A stretch of DNA of 64,000 bases from an uncultured Bacteroidales bacterium. Its GTDB lineage: Bacteria; Bacteroidota; Bacteroidia; Bacteroidales; Muribaculaceae. How positions within the stretch are numbered: the stretch's first letter is position 1; each line of letters opens with the position of its first letter. The translations under genes were made by a program, and so were the position numbers. This document shows positions 35,525-43,434 of the stretch, piece after piece. The notes beneath the pieces were generated by a model, which did not search any database, had not been told where the DNA came from, and saw only the letters and a list, made by a program, of their open reading frames with translations. The stretch covers positions 1 to 64,000 of the forward strand of contig UQVH01000003.1 in NCBI GenBank assembly GCA_900544535.1, read 5' to 3'.

Positions 35525-35971
35525 ATGCCGAAATCTTTACTCCGTTCCATTCTCCTTCTCCCTCTTCTGGCCGTCTGCGCAGTCATTTCGGCGGCGCAGC
35601 AGCCACGGCATATCGGCGAAGTTTCACGTTCGCGTGTGGCTCCGGTATGCGTCGATGTTTATGAATATGATTTTGTCGACATTCAGCCGCAGTTTCCCGG
35701 AGGCGATGGCGCGATGGTGCGTTTCATCAATAAGGAGCGCCGATATCCCGCACAGGCTTATCGCGACGGCATTGAGGGCCGTGTGCTGTGCAGTTTTGTT
35801 GTCAACGAGGATGGTTCGCTGTCACATATCTCCGTAATCCGCGGTGTCGAGAAGTCGCTCGACCGTGAAGCGGTGCGGATCATCTCAAACATGCCCAAGT
35901 GGGATGCCGGAGTGCTGGCTGATTCATTAGTTCCGGTTTATTATATCCTTCCTATTCCGTTCAGGATTTGA
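35525..35971 (+). CDS. Exported TonB C-terminal domain protein
   Basis: 148 residues from the ATG at 35525. A signal peptide or N-terminal helix (about 1-25) is followed by a short linker and a TonB C-terminal domain (FPGGDGAMVRFINKERRYPA, YRDGIEGRVLCSFVVNEDGS, AVRIISNMPKW). It lacks the long Pro-rich span of a true TonB, and with no ExbB/ExbD nearby it may be a periplasmic adaptor rather than an energy transducer. Its end overlaps the end of the convergent DMT gene by 11 bp. Confidence 0.8.
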   Translation: MPKSLLRSILLLPLLAVCAVISAAQQPRHIGEVSRSRVAPVCVDVYEYDFVDIQPQFPGGDGAMVRFINKERRYPAQAYRDGIEGRVLCSFVVNEDGSLSHISVIRGVEKSLDREAVRIISNMPKWDAGVLADSLVPVYYILPIPFRI

Positions 35972-36884
35972 CCTGCGCCTTGCTGTCGGATGTTGCCGCG
36001 CGGCTGATTGTCACCAGGTAGACTCCTGAAAATATCAGAGCTACGGCCACGATTTTCAGCGGTGTGAAACGGTCGAGTCCCAGGCAGACGCCGATGACGG
36101 AGGCTATTATAGGCTGTACGTAGTTGTACATTCCCACCAGTGTCGGCCTCAGATTTTTCTGCCCGATCATTGTGCAGATGTATGCGATGAAAGTCGCGAA
36201 GACAACCACATAGCCTATTCCGCAGATTTCCGTTACAGATACGTCGCTCCACGCTGTCGACAGCCATTCTCTGACTGATATTGGAGTGACGGCGATGGCG
36301 GCGAAGGTGAACATCCATTTCATCAGAGTGAACACCGAGTATTTTTTGATGAAGTTGCGGTAAAATGTCAGGTAAAGAGCATAGCTCAACTGCGCTGTCA
36401 GTACTAAAATGTCGCCGAGCACCGGATTGTCTCCTTTCATTCCTGTTCCTGTGCTTCCCAGTACCAGTATCAGAGCGCCTGATCCTCCGAGAGCTATGCC
36501 TCCGGCCTTTTTCCATGTCACCGGTTCCTTCAGGATGACAGCGGCGAGAAGCATCACCCATATCGGCATGGTGGTTGTGATGATCGAAGCTTCGCCGGGA
36601 GATGTGAAGCCCACTCCGAACACGTAGCAGCCCTGATTGAACACAATGCCTAAAAGTCCGGCTCCGGCAAGCAGCAGCAGATCGCGTACGGGCACATGCT
36701 GCCGTGGCGTAAACAGCGATGCGATCCAGAAAAGAACGGCTGCTCCGAAAATCCTGAAATTTGTCAGCAGCAGCGGGCTGATGACGCCGGCCGCCATCAC
36801 GAGTTTTGCCACCGGTGCCATGATGCCCCACATAGCGTTGGCTCCTAACATGGCCAGGTGGCCTTTCAGCTTGAATTCTCTCAT
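35961..36884 (-). CDS. EamA/DMT family transporter
   Basis: 307 residues, about ten membrane helices in two EamA repeats (residues 1-140 and 155-295). The first begins with LGANAMWGIMAPVAKLVMAAG. Family members export amino acids or other metabolites; substrate unknown. Convergent overlap of 11 bp with the TonB-domain gene, and a face-to-face promoter with pgeF. Confidence 0.88.
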   Translation of the reverse strand: MREFKLKGHLAMLGANAMWGIMAPVAKLVMAAGVISPLLLTNFRIFGAAVLFWIASLFTPRQHVPVRDLLLLAGAGLLGIVFNQGCYVFGVGFTSPGEASIITTTMPIWVMLLAAVILKEPVTWKKAGGIALGGSGALILVLGSTGTGMKGDNPVLGDILVLTAQLSYALYLTFYRNFIKKYSVFTLMKWMFTFAAIAVTPISVREWLSTAWSDVSVTEICGIGYVVVFATFIAYICTMIGQKNLRPTLVGMYNYVQPIIASVIGVCLGLDRFTPLKIVAVALIFSGVYLVTISRAATSDSKAQVKS

Positions 36885-36923
36885 ATCACAAAAAATAAAT
36901 GCACGACCTCTGAAATCACATTT

Positions 36924-36955
36924 TTTGCGGGTGTTGTCTGATTTTTGTAATTTTG
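36924..36955 (+). promoter_or_regulatory. Promoter of pgeF
   Basis: TTTG (36924-36927), 20-bp spacer, TAATTTTG (36948-36955). Its start faces the minus-strand promoter at 36973-37004. Confidence 0.65.
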
Positions 36956-36972
36956 CGTTTTCAAAAATCGCG

Positions 36973-37004
36973 CAAAATTATCACAAAATCGAGAGATAGG
37001 CAAA
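36973..37004 (-). promoter_or_regulatory. Promoter of the DMT transporter gene
   Basis: Minus strand TTTG (37004-37001), 20-bp spacer, TAATTTTG (36980-36973). TAATTTTGCG at 36948-36957 and CGCAAAATTA at 36971-36980 form a perfect 10-bp inverted repeat around both -7 boxes. Confidence 0.65.
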
Positions 37005-37063
37005 TCAGAGTGTCATTTTTCTCCTGCCCGGCCCTCGTGTAATTTCTCTCAGCAACCAGAATT

Positions 37064-37840
37064 ATGCCACATTCAGCCTATTTGCCTTCATGGCTATCAT
37101 TGCTTTCATCGTCACCACGCAGCAGAGTGATGTTCACCTCGCGTGGCAATGCCGACGGAGCCGCAGCCACTCCCTATTCAGGTTTCAATCTGTGTCACTA
37201 TACCGGTGATACTCAGATGCACGCCGCTGAGTGCCGCGGACGTCTTGCCGCGTGGCTGGGCGTCCCGGAAGATCATATCGTGGTCCCGCGTCAGACTCAT
37301 TCGACTGAGGTCCGGTTTATCGGTTCGGTTCCGGTCGATCCGGAGCTGATTGAAGGTGTGGATGCGCTTGTCACCACCCTCAAAGGTGTGGCTATCGGGG
37401 TTTCGACGGCCGATTGTGTGCCTGTGACACTTGTCGACGACAAAGCCGGAGTGGCCGGAGTGGCTCATGCAGGCTGGCGTGGTGCGCTCGGCGGCGTGGT
37501 GCTCAGACTGGTTGAAGAGATGCTTCGCCGCGGAGCCGATCTTTCAGGCTTGCAGGCCTTCTTCGGGCCTGCGATCTGTTGCGGTTGTTTTGAGGTGGGG
37601 GAGGAGGTCGCGGTGCGTTTCCCGGATAAATACGTTGTAAGAAAGCCTGAGTGGCCAAGACCGCATGTCGATCTGCCCGGATTTGTTGCCGCCCAGTTGT
37701 GTGCCATTGGTTTGCGTCCCGACCGGATAGGTTCTTTCTCGCCGGAGTTATGCACCTGCTGTCATCCGGAACGCTATTTTTCCGCCCGTAAATCCGGCGT
37801 TGAATCAGGCCGAAATTTCACGTTCGTTATTCTTGACTGA
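37064..37840 (+). CDS. pgeF: Peptidoglycan editing factor / YfiH-type multicopper-like protein
   Basis: 258 residues. PgeF family (formerly laccase domain). The metal-binding residues are present: His in VVPRQTHSTEV, Cys in STADCVPV and His in GVAHAGWRG. Family members hydrolyse wrongly built peptidoglycan precursors or act on nucleosides. No signal peptide. It has its own promoter and precedes dnaA on the same strand by 444 bp. Confidence 0.9.
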   Translation: MPHSAYLPSWLSLLSSSPRSRVMFTSRGNADGAAATPYSGFNLCHYTGDTQMHAAECRGRLAAWLGVPEDHIVVPRQTHSTEVRFIGSVPVDPELIEGVDALVTTLKGVAIGVSTADCVPVTLVDDKAGVAGVAHAGWRGALGGVVLRLVEEMLRRGADLSGLQAFFGPAICCGCFEVGEEVAVRFPDKYVVRKPEWPRPHVDLPGFVAAQLCAIGLRPDRIGSFSPELCTCCHPERYFSARKSGVESGRNFTFVILD

Positions 37841-38284
37841 ATTAGCGGCGGTAAAAAACGCTTATTTAGAACCATTATAAATAATATGTGTTTTGATCCC
37901 ATTCGGCCACATCTCACAGAAAGCCGAATTTCAGTGAGTTTGCATTTCTGAATACTTTGGCTTATGACGTGTTTTGAGATCCCTCATTTCTTTGTTAATA
38001 TGTTGTAATATAGCTGTTTGGATGTGTTAATATGAACCCTCGCTTCAAGCAAAGTTGAAGTGCTGCTATAAGTTGCTGACATTCAAGGCGGTGTAAGTTG
38101 TTTGAAACTTCCAAATAAAAAAAGCCTTGATTTTGAAGAAAAAAAATAGGAAATTTGCATTCACAAGTTGACGATCATCCGACGGCGCATCCCCGGTCAG
38201 CCCGAAGTTTCCAAATCATTCAGCCGACACATTTCTCCTAACCCCGAAGCTTGATTGGCCTGCGCTTTTACTATTAACTGAGCA
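37841..38284. other. 444-bp gap upstream of dnaA
   Basis: AT-rich, with no convincing ORF. It holds two direct copies of TGTTAATATG (37993-38002 and 38025-38034), 32 bp apart. A weak promoter candidate for dnaA (TTG at 38127-38129, 20-bp spacer, GAAATTTG at 38150-38157) also lies here. No TTATCCACA-type DnaA box was found, so I do not call an origin. Confidence 0.5.
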
Positions 38285-39673
38285 ATGCAAGAAGAATACT
38301 CTAAGAAATGGGACAAATGTCTTGAGATCATTCGCGACATTATCCCGGCAGAACAATTCAAATCCTGGTTCAGCCCGCTGACATTCCTGCGGGTTGAGAA
38401 TGATGTTTTGACCATTTACTGCCCTACGGAATTCTTCGCCGAGCAGCTTGAGGAGCGTTATATCAACGTTCTCGGCAAGACTCTTAAGCGTGTGTTCGGA
38501 CCGTCGATCAGGCTGATTTATGAGTATCCCATCGTAGCTGATGATCCTACAAGTAAGATCTCTGTCGGCAGCGCTCATCCCAGCACGGCAGTGAAGCCGA
38601 TGCCCGGAGCGACATCCAATCCTTTCAAAGAACAGATCGTAGAGGATATTGATTCGCAGCTCAACCCTGACTACACTTTCGAGAACTATTGTATCAGCGA
38701 CAGCAACAAAGTGGCCCGCTCGATCGGCGAGGCCATCGCCAATGATCCGAAACTTCAGACCTTCAACCCGCTTTTCGTGTTCGGCCCTTGCGGAGTAGGT
38801 AAGACCCACCTTATTCAGGCTATCGGCATCCGTATCAAGGAGCGCAATCCCCGTGCGAGAGTGCTCTACATCACCGCCCGCCTTTTTGAAAGCCAGTATA
38901 CCGCCGCCGTGCAGCGCAGCAAGGTAAATGAGTTCATCAACTTCTATCAGAGTATCGACACCCTGATCATCGACGATATTCAGGATTTCATCGGCAAGGA
39001 TAAGACTCAGAAGACATTCTATCACATCTTCAACCACCTCAAGCAGAATCATCGCCAGCTGATTATGTCGAGCGACTGCTGTCCTTCGCAGATGGAGGGA
39101 ATGCAGGACCGTCTGCTTTCGCGTTTCAAATCAGGCATGACAGCCCAGCTGGAGAAACCCGATCTTGATTTGCGCCGCGATGTGCTGACTCAGAAATCGC
39201 TTCGCGACGGTCTGTCGCTTCCCAAAGAAGTGATGGATTTCATCGCATCCAATGTTACCGAGAGCATCCGTGAACTCGAAGGTGTGGTCGTTTCGCTCCT
39301 CGCCCACGCGACTTTCCTTGACAAGGATATTTCAGTGGATCTTGCCCGTCGTGTGCTCTCCAATTCGGTCAAGCTCAACAAGCGGACCGTCAACTTCGAG
39401 ACCATAGCCCGTCAGGTCAGCGCATTTTACAATATCGAGCCTGACCAGATCTTCACCAAATCGCGCAAGCGTGAAGTGTCCGACGCCCGTCAGATGGTCA
39501 TGTATCTCGCCAAGAAGCACACCAAAATGCCGCTTAAGGCTATCGGTACCCGTCTGGGACGCACCCATGCCACGGTGCTCTACGCCTGCCGCCTTATCGA
39601 CGAGCGTATGCCGCTCGAAAAGAAACTCCAGGACGACGTGGCAAAAATCGAAAGCGAACTGCTTTCCGTCTGA
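38285..39673 (+). CDS. dnaA: Chromosomal replication initiator DnaA
   Basis: 462 residues. Domain I (1-85, WDKCLEIIRDIIPAEQFKSW), short linker domain II, AAA+ domain III with Walker A FGPCGVGKTHL near residue 170 and Walker B TLIIDDIQ. Domain IV has the DNA-binding signature GTRLGRTHATVLYACRLI near the C-terminus (canonical is GRDHTTVLHAC). It opens the origin of replication. It stands alone, followed by a terminator; dnaN and gyrB are not next to it. Confidence 0.96.
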   Translation: MQEEYSKKWDKCLEIIRDIIPAEQFKSWFSPLTFLRVENDVLTIYCPTEFFAEQLEERYINVLGKTLKRVFGPSIRLIYEYPIVADDPTSKISVGSAHPSTAVKPMPGATSNPFKEQIVEDIDSQLNPDYTFENYCISDSNKVARSIGEAIANDPKLQTFNPLFVFGPCGVGKTHLIQAIGIRIKERNPRARVLYITARLFESQYTAAVQRSKVNEFINFYQSIDTLIIDDIQDFIGKDKTQKTFYHIFNHLKQNHRQLIMSSDCCPSQMEGMQDRLLSRFKSGMTAQLEKPDLDLRRDVLTQKSLRDGLSLPKEVMDFIASNVTESIRELEGVVVSLLAHATFLDKDISVDLARRVLSNSVKLNKRTVNFETIARQVSAFYNIEPDQIFTKSRKREVSDARQMVMYLAKKHTKMPLKAIGTRLGRTHATVLYACRLIDERMPLEKKLQDDVAKIESELLSV

Positions 39674-39700
39674 CCTGATACCCACCGAGAGATAAAATAA

Positions 39701-39743
39701 AGCGGGAGAGGGGTGCTTGCACTCTTCTCCCGTTCTATATTTT
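39701..39743 (+). terminator. Terminator of dnaA
   Basis: CGGGAGA-GGGTGC pairs with GCACTC-TCTCCCG, followed by TTCTATATTTTT. The minus-strand side also has TTTATTTTATC after it, so it may serve the convergent HsdR-N gene too. Confidence 0.7.
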
Positions 39744-39765
39744 TATGTTGCGCGGCTGCGTAGTC

Positions 39766-40248
39766 TTAGAGTAATGCTCCGTATTCCGGAATCTCTCTGA
39801 GAAACCTGTATCCTCCGCTTTCGTCGTCAAGTTCGCAGCAATAATGGTGCAGTCCGTTTGAAACGGTCAGATATTTCACTTTCAGCACAATATTGTAGCG
39901 GGCTATCTGCTCGAACACCTTTTGCGTGATGGCGATGTGTGGCGCCTTGTATTCCACTATCATTATCGGACGCGCCCCGCGGTCATAGACCACCGTGTCG
40001 CACCGTTTGCTCGTTCCGTTCAGGTTCACGGCAATTTCATTTGCCATAAGCCCCGCCGGATAACCGAAATCCGTGACAAGCCACGCCGTAAAATTCTGCC
40101 TTACCCATTCCTCCGGAGTCAGCACCAGCCATTTGCCCCGCAGGGGGTCGTATATTTCCTCTCCTTTCGCTCCACGGCGCAGTCTGAGCTGCGCGGGAGG
40201 CAGGTTGAGGGGTTGAATGGCTGAGGGATGTCCGGGGTTTTCTTTCAT
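39766..40248 (-). CDS. Stand-alone HsdR N-terminal domain protein (PD-(D/E)xK fold)
   Basis: 160 residues from the ATG at 40248; longer readings have no support because the -7 box at 40273-40280 lies inside them. The core CDTVVYDRGARPIMIVEYKA has the Asp, Glu-x-Lys pattern of a nuclease fold, as in type I restriction subunits. No helicase, methylase or specificity gene is near, so it is not part of a restriction system here. A divergent pairing with holA seems conserved in Bacteroidota. Role unknown, perhaps DNA repair. Confidence 0.82.
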   Translation of the reverse strand: MKENPGHPSAIQPLNLPPAQLRLRRGAKGEEIYDPLRGKWLVLTPEEWVRQNFTAWLVTDFGYPAGLMANEIAVNLNGTSKRCDTVVYDRGARPIMIVEYKAPHIAITQKVFEQIARYNIVLKVKYLTVSNGLHHYCCELDDESGGYRFLREIPEYGALL

Positions 40249-40272
40249 GTCAGTGCAGGTGCTTGTGCAGTG

Positions 40273-40280
40273 CAAAATTA
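40273..40280 (-). promoter_or_regulatory. -7 box of the HsdR-N gene
   Basis: Minus strand TAATTTTG, 25 bp before the ATG at 40248. No TTTG at -33. Confidence 0.45.
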
Positions 40281-40321
40281 GTAAATAATGTACTTTAATT
40301 GCCGGCGACCGACGATTTTTC

Positions 40322-40352
40322 TTTGCATTCTCGCTCACATTGCGTAAATTTG
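40322..40352 (+). promoter_or_regulatory. Promoter of holA
   Basis: TTTG (40322-40325), 19-bp spacer, TAAATTTG (40345-40352), 30 bp before the ATG at 40383. Confidence 0.65.
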
Positions 40353-40382
40353 TCATGAAAAACCATCTTATCCTTTCAGTCA

Positions 40383-41417
40383 ATGGCCTCAGCAACGCCG
40401 ACATTTTCAGAACTCCGACGCCAGCTCGCCGCGTGTGCATCGCTCTCTCCCGTCTATCTGCTTCATGGGGAGGAGGGCTACTATATCGACGAGCTTGTCA
40501 AGGATTTTGAAAACCTGATTCCGGAAGAAGAACGCGATTTCAACCTCTACACTCTCTACGGCCCTGAGTCGGGGGTGGAGACCGTCATGGACGTCTGCCA
40601 CCGCTATCCGATGATGGCTGAGCGTCAGGTGGTCATCCTCAAAGAGGCCCAGGCCGTGCGCGCCGACATCCTCAACAAGCTCCACAGCTACGTCTCCCGT
40701 CCCAACCCCACCACCATACTCGTCATATCCTGCCGTGGCGCGCAGGCAAAAGGCAAGGATCTGTTGGCGGCCGTGAAGAAAAACGGTGTCATATTTGAAT
40801 CCAAGCGACTCAGCGAGCGCAACATTCTTCCGGTCATCTCTGATCTCATAAAGGAAAAGAAACTCAACGTCGATCCTAAAGCCCTTTCGATGCTGCGCGA
40901 CTATATCGGTACAGATCTTTCTCGGCTTTACAACGAAATCGGCAAACTCGCCCTGATCCTCGGACCCGGTGCTATGATCACACCTGAGGCTATCGAGCGC
41001 AACATAGGCATCTCTAAAGACTATAATAATTTCGAGCTTATTGACGCCATAAACGCCCGCAATGCCGCCAAGGCTTTCACGATAATCGAGTATTTCAGAA
41101 ACAATCCGAAAAACAATCCGACGGTGATGACCGTCTCCTCGCTCTTCAACCAGTTCTCGAATCTGCTTGTCTATCACTACACCCGCGACAAATCGCCGAG
41201 CGGCTACATGGATGCGCTCGGCCTGCGTACGCCCTGGGCCCTCAAGACATACGAGACCGCGGCCCGCAACTATAATGTGAGGCAGACCATCGAGATAATT
41301 TCAGCCATTCGTGAGTTCGATACCCGCAGCAAAGGCATCGGATCACGTCAGAACGAATATGATCTTCTCAAAGATCTCATTTTCCATATCCTTACCGCCC
41401 GCGGCATCATCGGATGA
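40383..41417 (+). CDS. holA: DNA polymerase III subunit delta
   Basis: 344 residues. Clamp-loader subunit that opens the beta ring. The N-terminal part VYLLHGEEGYYIDELVKDFE, the AAA+-like fold without a working P-loop, and the C-terminal collar domain match HolA. LSRLYNEIGKLALI near residue 180 is typical of the family. A TPR-AraC regulator gene starts 16 bp after its stop. Confidence 0.9.
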   Translation: MASATPTFSELRRQLAACASLSPVYLLHGEEGYYIDELVKDFENLIPEEERDFNLYTLYGPESGVETVMDVCHRYPMMAERQVVILKEAQAVRADILNKLHSYVSRPNPTTILVISCRGAQAKGKDLLAAVKKNGVIFESKRLSERNILPVISDLIKEKKLNVDPKALSMLRDYIGTDLSRLYNEIGKLALILGPGAMITPEAIERNIGISKDYNNFELIDAINARNAAKAFTIIEYFRNNPKNNPTVMTVSSLFNQFSNLLVYHYTRDKSPSGYMDALGLRTPWALKTYETAARNYNVRQTIEIISAIREFDTRSKGIGSRQNEYDLLKDLIFHILTARGIIG

Positions 41418-41433
41418 TAGATACCATGACCGC

Positions 41434-43188
41434 ATGAAAATCGCTATACACATATACAGATTCGTTATCGCTGCAATCACAGCTCTGATTCTGCTGTTTC
41501 CTGCCGGAGTCAGAGCCGACATCAGCGACTCGCTTGAGAGCCGTCTGATGTATCTCGGCGAACATCCTGACGATAAGGAAGCGATCAGAGATGTGGCCTT
41601 TCTTTATATGAATGTCGGCAACTTCTCAGAAGCACGTAAATATGGGCGCCGTCTCCTTGACATGGCCAAAACTACCGGCGACCGTGACTTCTGCGAACTC
41701 TACGGCCTGATAGTCTCTGCGGCCACCTCGCTCGACGAAGACGCGGACAAAAGTTTCCGTCAGCTTGAGGCGGCGCGACTCATAGCCCTCGGCACCGGCA
41801 ATCAGGACGCCATGCTCTCGATAAACAACAGTTTCGGCATGTACTATCTGTTTGTCCACAACGACGCCTACACATCCACATCATATTATTACGACGCGCT
41901 TGAAAACGCAAAGGCCATCAACGACCGCCGCCGCTACGGAATTGTCCTGTCGAATCTGTCGGGAGCCTACCTGCTTATGAACGATGTGTCAGGACGCAAG
42001 CTCGCCGAGCAGTCGCACGCTATTGCCGAGAAGCGCGGTGAGCCGGTACCTTTATATTATGCCAAGTGTGCTTTGATCCATTTCGACCTACTTGCCGACA
42101 GTCTCGACCGCGTTGACAAACTGATAGGGGAGATAGAGACGCTTCACCGTGAGGGCGGTTTCAAGGGTGAGCCGAATCTCTATCTGCTCCGCGGCATGGT
42201 GGCGGATAGGCGTGGAGACATCCGGACTGCTTACAACAACTATGCCGAGGCAATGATGCACTTCCCTGATGTTGATGCTTCGGAAGTGTCGGCGACATAT
42301 CTTGCCTATGCCCGTCTGCTTCGTCGTGACAACCATCTTCAGTCGGCAATCAAGGTTCTGGAACACGGGCTTGAAAATTCCAACAGCTCGGAGATGAAAA
42401 TCCATAAGCCTGAGATAACCAAAGAACTCGTGCTATGCTACCGCGATGCAGGTGATTATCGCAAGGCTTTGGATTACAGTCTTCTCTATCAGACCTATCA
42501 GGACAGCATCTTCAATATCAGCCGCGAACGCGCGCTTCAGGAGAACCGCATCCGCCACGAAGTCTATGCCAACGAACGTCTGATTGACGAACAGCAGATG
42601 GAATTGCTGTCGAGCCGCCATAAGATCACAGTCCTGTTCGTCTGCATTATTGCCGTGTTCGTTTTGTTTGCACTGACATATGCCAACTATCGGAAAAAGA
42701 ACCGTCTTTACCGGGCTATTGTCTCCCAGAACAGTGAGTTCATCGTGCGCGAAAAGCTTCTTCTCGAACAGGTCGAGAGTCTGAAGAGTCGAAAAAACAA
42801 GCCGGATCTTCAGGTGTCTGCGCCGCTGCCCGAAAATAAGGCCAACGATCTGATGATGCGCTTCACGACTCTGATGATGGAGCAAAAACTTTTCTGCGAT
42901 CCGTCCATCACAGTTGGTGGCGTCGCCGAGACACTTGCCACCAACCGGACATATCTGTCACGTGCCATCAACGAATCCACCGGCAAGACCTTCACGCAGG
43001 TGGTCAATGAATACCGCATCCGTGAGGCTATCGCCCGGATTTCCGACCTTGAAGCCAACACTCCGTTGAAGCAGATCTGTTTCGATGTCGGTTTCAGCGC
43101 GCTTTCGACATTCTATTCCACATTTCAGGCAATAACCGGAATGACCCCCGCCCGTTACCGCACCAATCTGAGGCAGATGGAGTCTTAG
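41434..43188 (+). CDS. Membrane-bound TPR sensor with AraC DNA-binding domain
   Basis: 584 residues from the ATG at 41434. A signal peptide or first membrane helix (about 8-28), a TPR-rich periplasmic region (about 40-370), a second membrane helix near residues 397-419, a short coiled coil, and an AraC-type HTH domain (about 490-580). The HTH shows ITVGGVAETLATNRTYLSRA and FDVGFSALSTFYSTFQAITG. This one-piece sensor-regulator layout is typical of Bacteroidota and often controls a nearby SusCD locus. It ends 247 bp before susC, so control of that operon is the simplest reading. The N-terminal input is unknown. Confidence 0.85.
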   Translation: MKIAIHIYRFVIAAITALILLFPAGVRADISDSLESRLMYLGEHPDDKEAIRDVAFLYMNVGNFSEARKYGRRLLDMAKTTGDRDFCELYGLIVSAATSLDEDADKSFRQLEAARLIALGTGNQDAMLSINNSFGMYYLFVHNDAYTSTSYYYDALENAKAINDRRRYGIVLSNLSGAYLLMNDVSGRKLAEQSHAIAEKRGEPVPLYYAKCALIHFDLLADSLDRVDKLIGEIETLHREGGFKGEPNLYLLRGMVADRRGDIRTAYNNYAEAMMHFPDVDASEVSATYLAYARLLRRDNHLQSAIKVLEHGLENSNSSEMKIHKPEITKELVLCYRDAGDYRKALDYSLLYQTYQDSIFNISRERALQENRIRHEVYANERLIDEQQMELLSSRHKITVLFVCIIAVFVLFALTYANYRKKNRLYRAIVSQNSEFIVREKLLLEQVESLKSRKNKPDLQVSAPLPENKANDLMMRFTTLMMEQKLFCDPSITVGGVAETLATNRTYLSRAINESTGKTFTQVVNEYRIREAIARISDLEANTPLKQICFDVGFSALSTFYSTFQAITGMTPARYRTNLRQMES

Positions 43189-43302
43189 AGGTCGTTTAAC
43201 TATTGCTTTTAAGCAATCCCTTGTCACATAGTAATAAAAACAGCCGGTTTCAGACAAGTATTTTCCGGTTTTCGCAAATTTTACGCATCAGGAAACATTG
43301 GA

Positions 43303-43335
43303 TTTGTAATAATATGGTTGACATGTCTATATTTG
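43303..43335 (+). promoter_or_regulatory. Promoter of the susCD operon
   Basis: TTTG (43303-43306), 21-bp spacer, TATATTTG (43328-43335). The leader to the ATG at 43435 is about 90 nt. Confidence 0.65.
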
Positions 43336-43354
43336 CGATCGACAACAAATATAG
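43327..43354. promoter_or_regulatory. Inverted repeat over the susC promoter start
   Basis: CTATATTTG (43327-43335) and CAAATATAG (43346-43354) form a perfect 9-bp inverted repeat with a 10-bp centre. It covers the -7 box and the probable transcription start, a position suited to an operator. Confidence 0.45.
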
Positions 43355-43434
43355 AAGCAACTTCCGTCTATGCTTAAAGACGGCACATTTCTATCTCATC
43401 TGATATAGTCCAGTCACCTTAAATATTTCTTTAT

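Noticed and set aside
35941..36831. 296-codon frame overlapping the DMT gene on the same strand
   Set aside because: Arg/His-rich frame-shifted reading of a membrane protein gene; no membrane or domain pattern.
37841..38284. Replication origin next to dnaA
   Set aside because: No TTATCCACA-type boxes or clear unwinding element could be found by reading; gene position alone is not enough in Bacteroidota.
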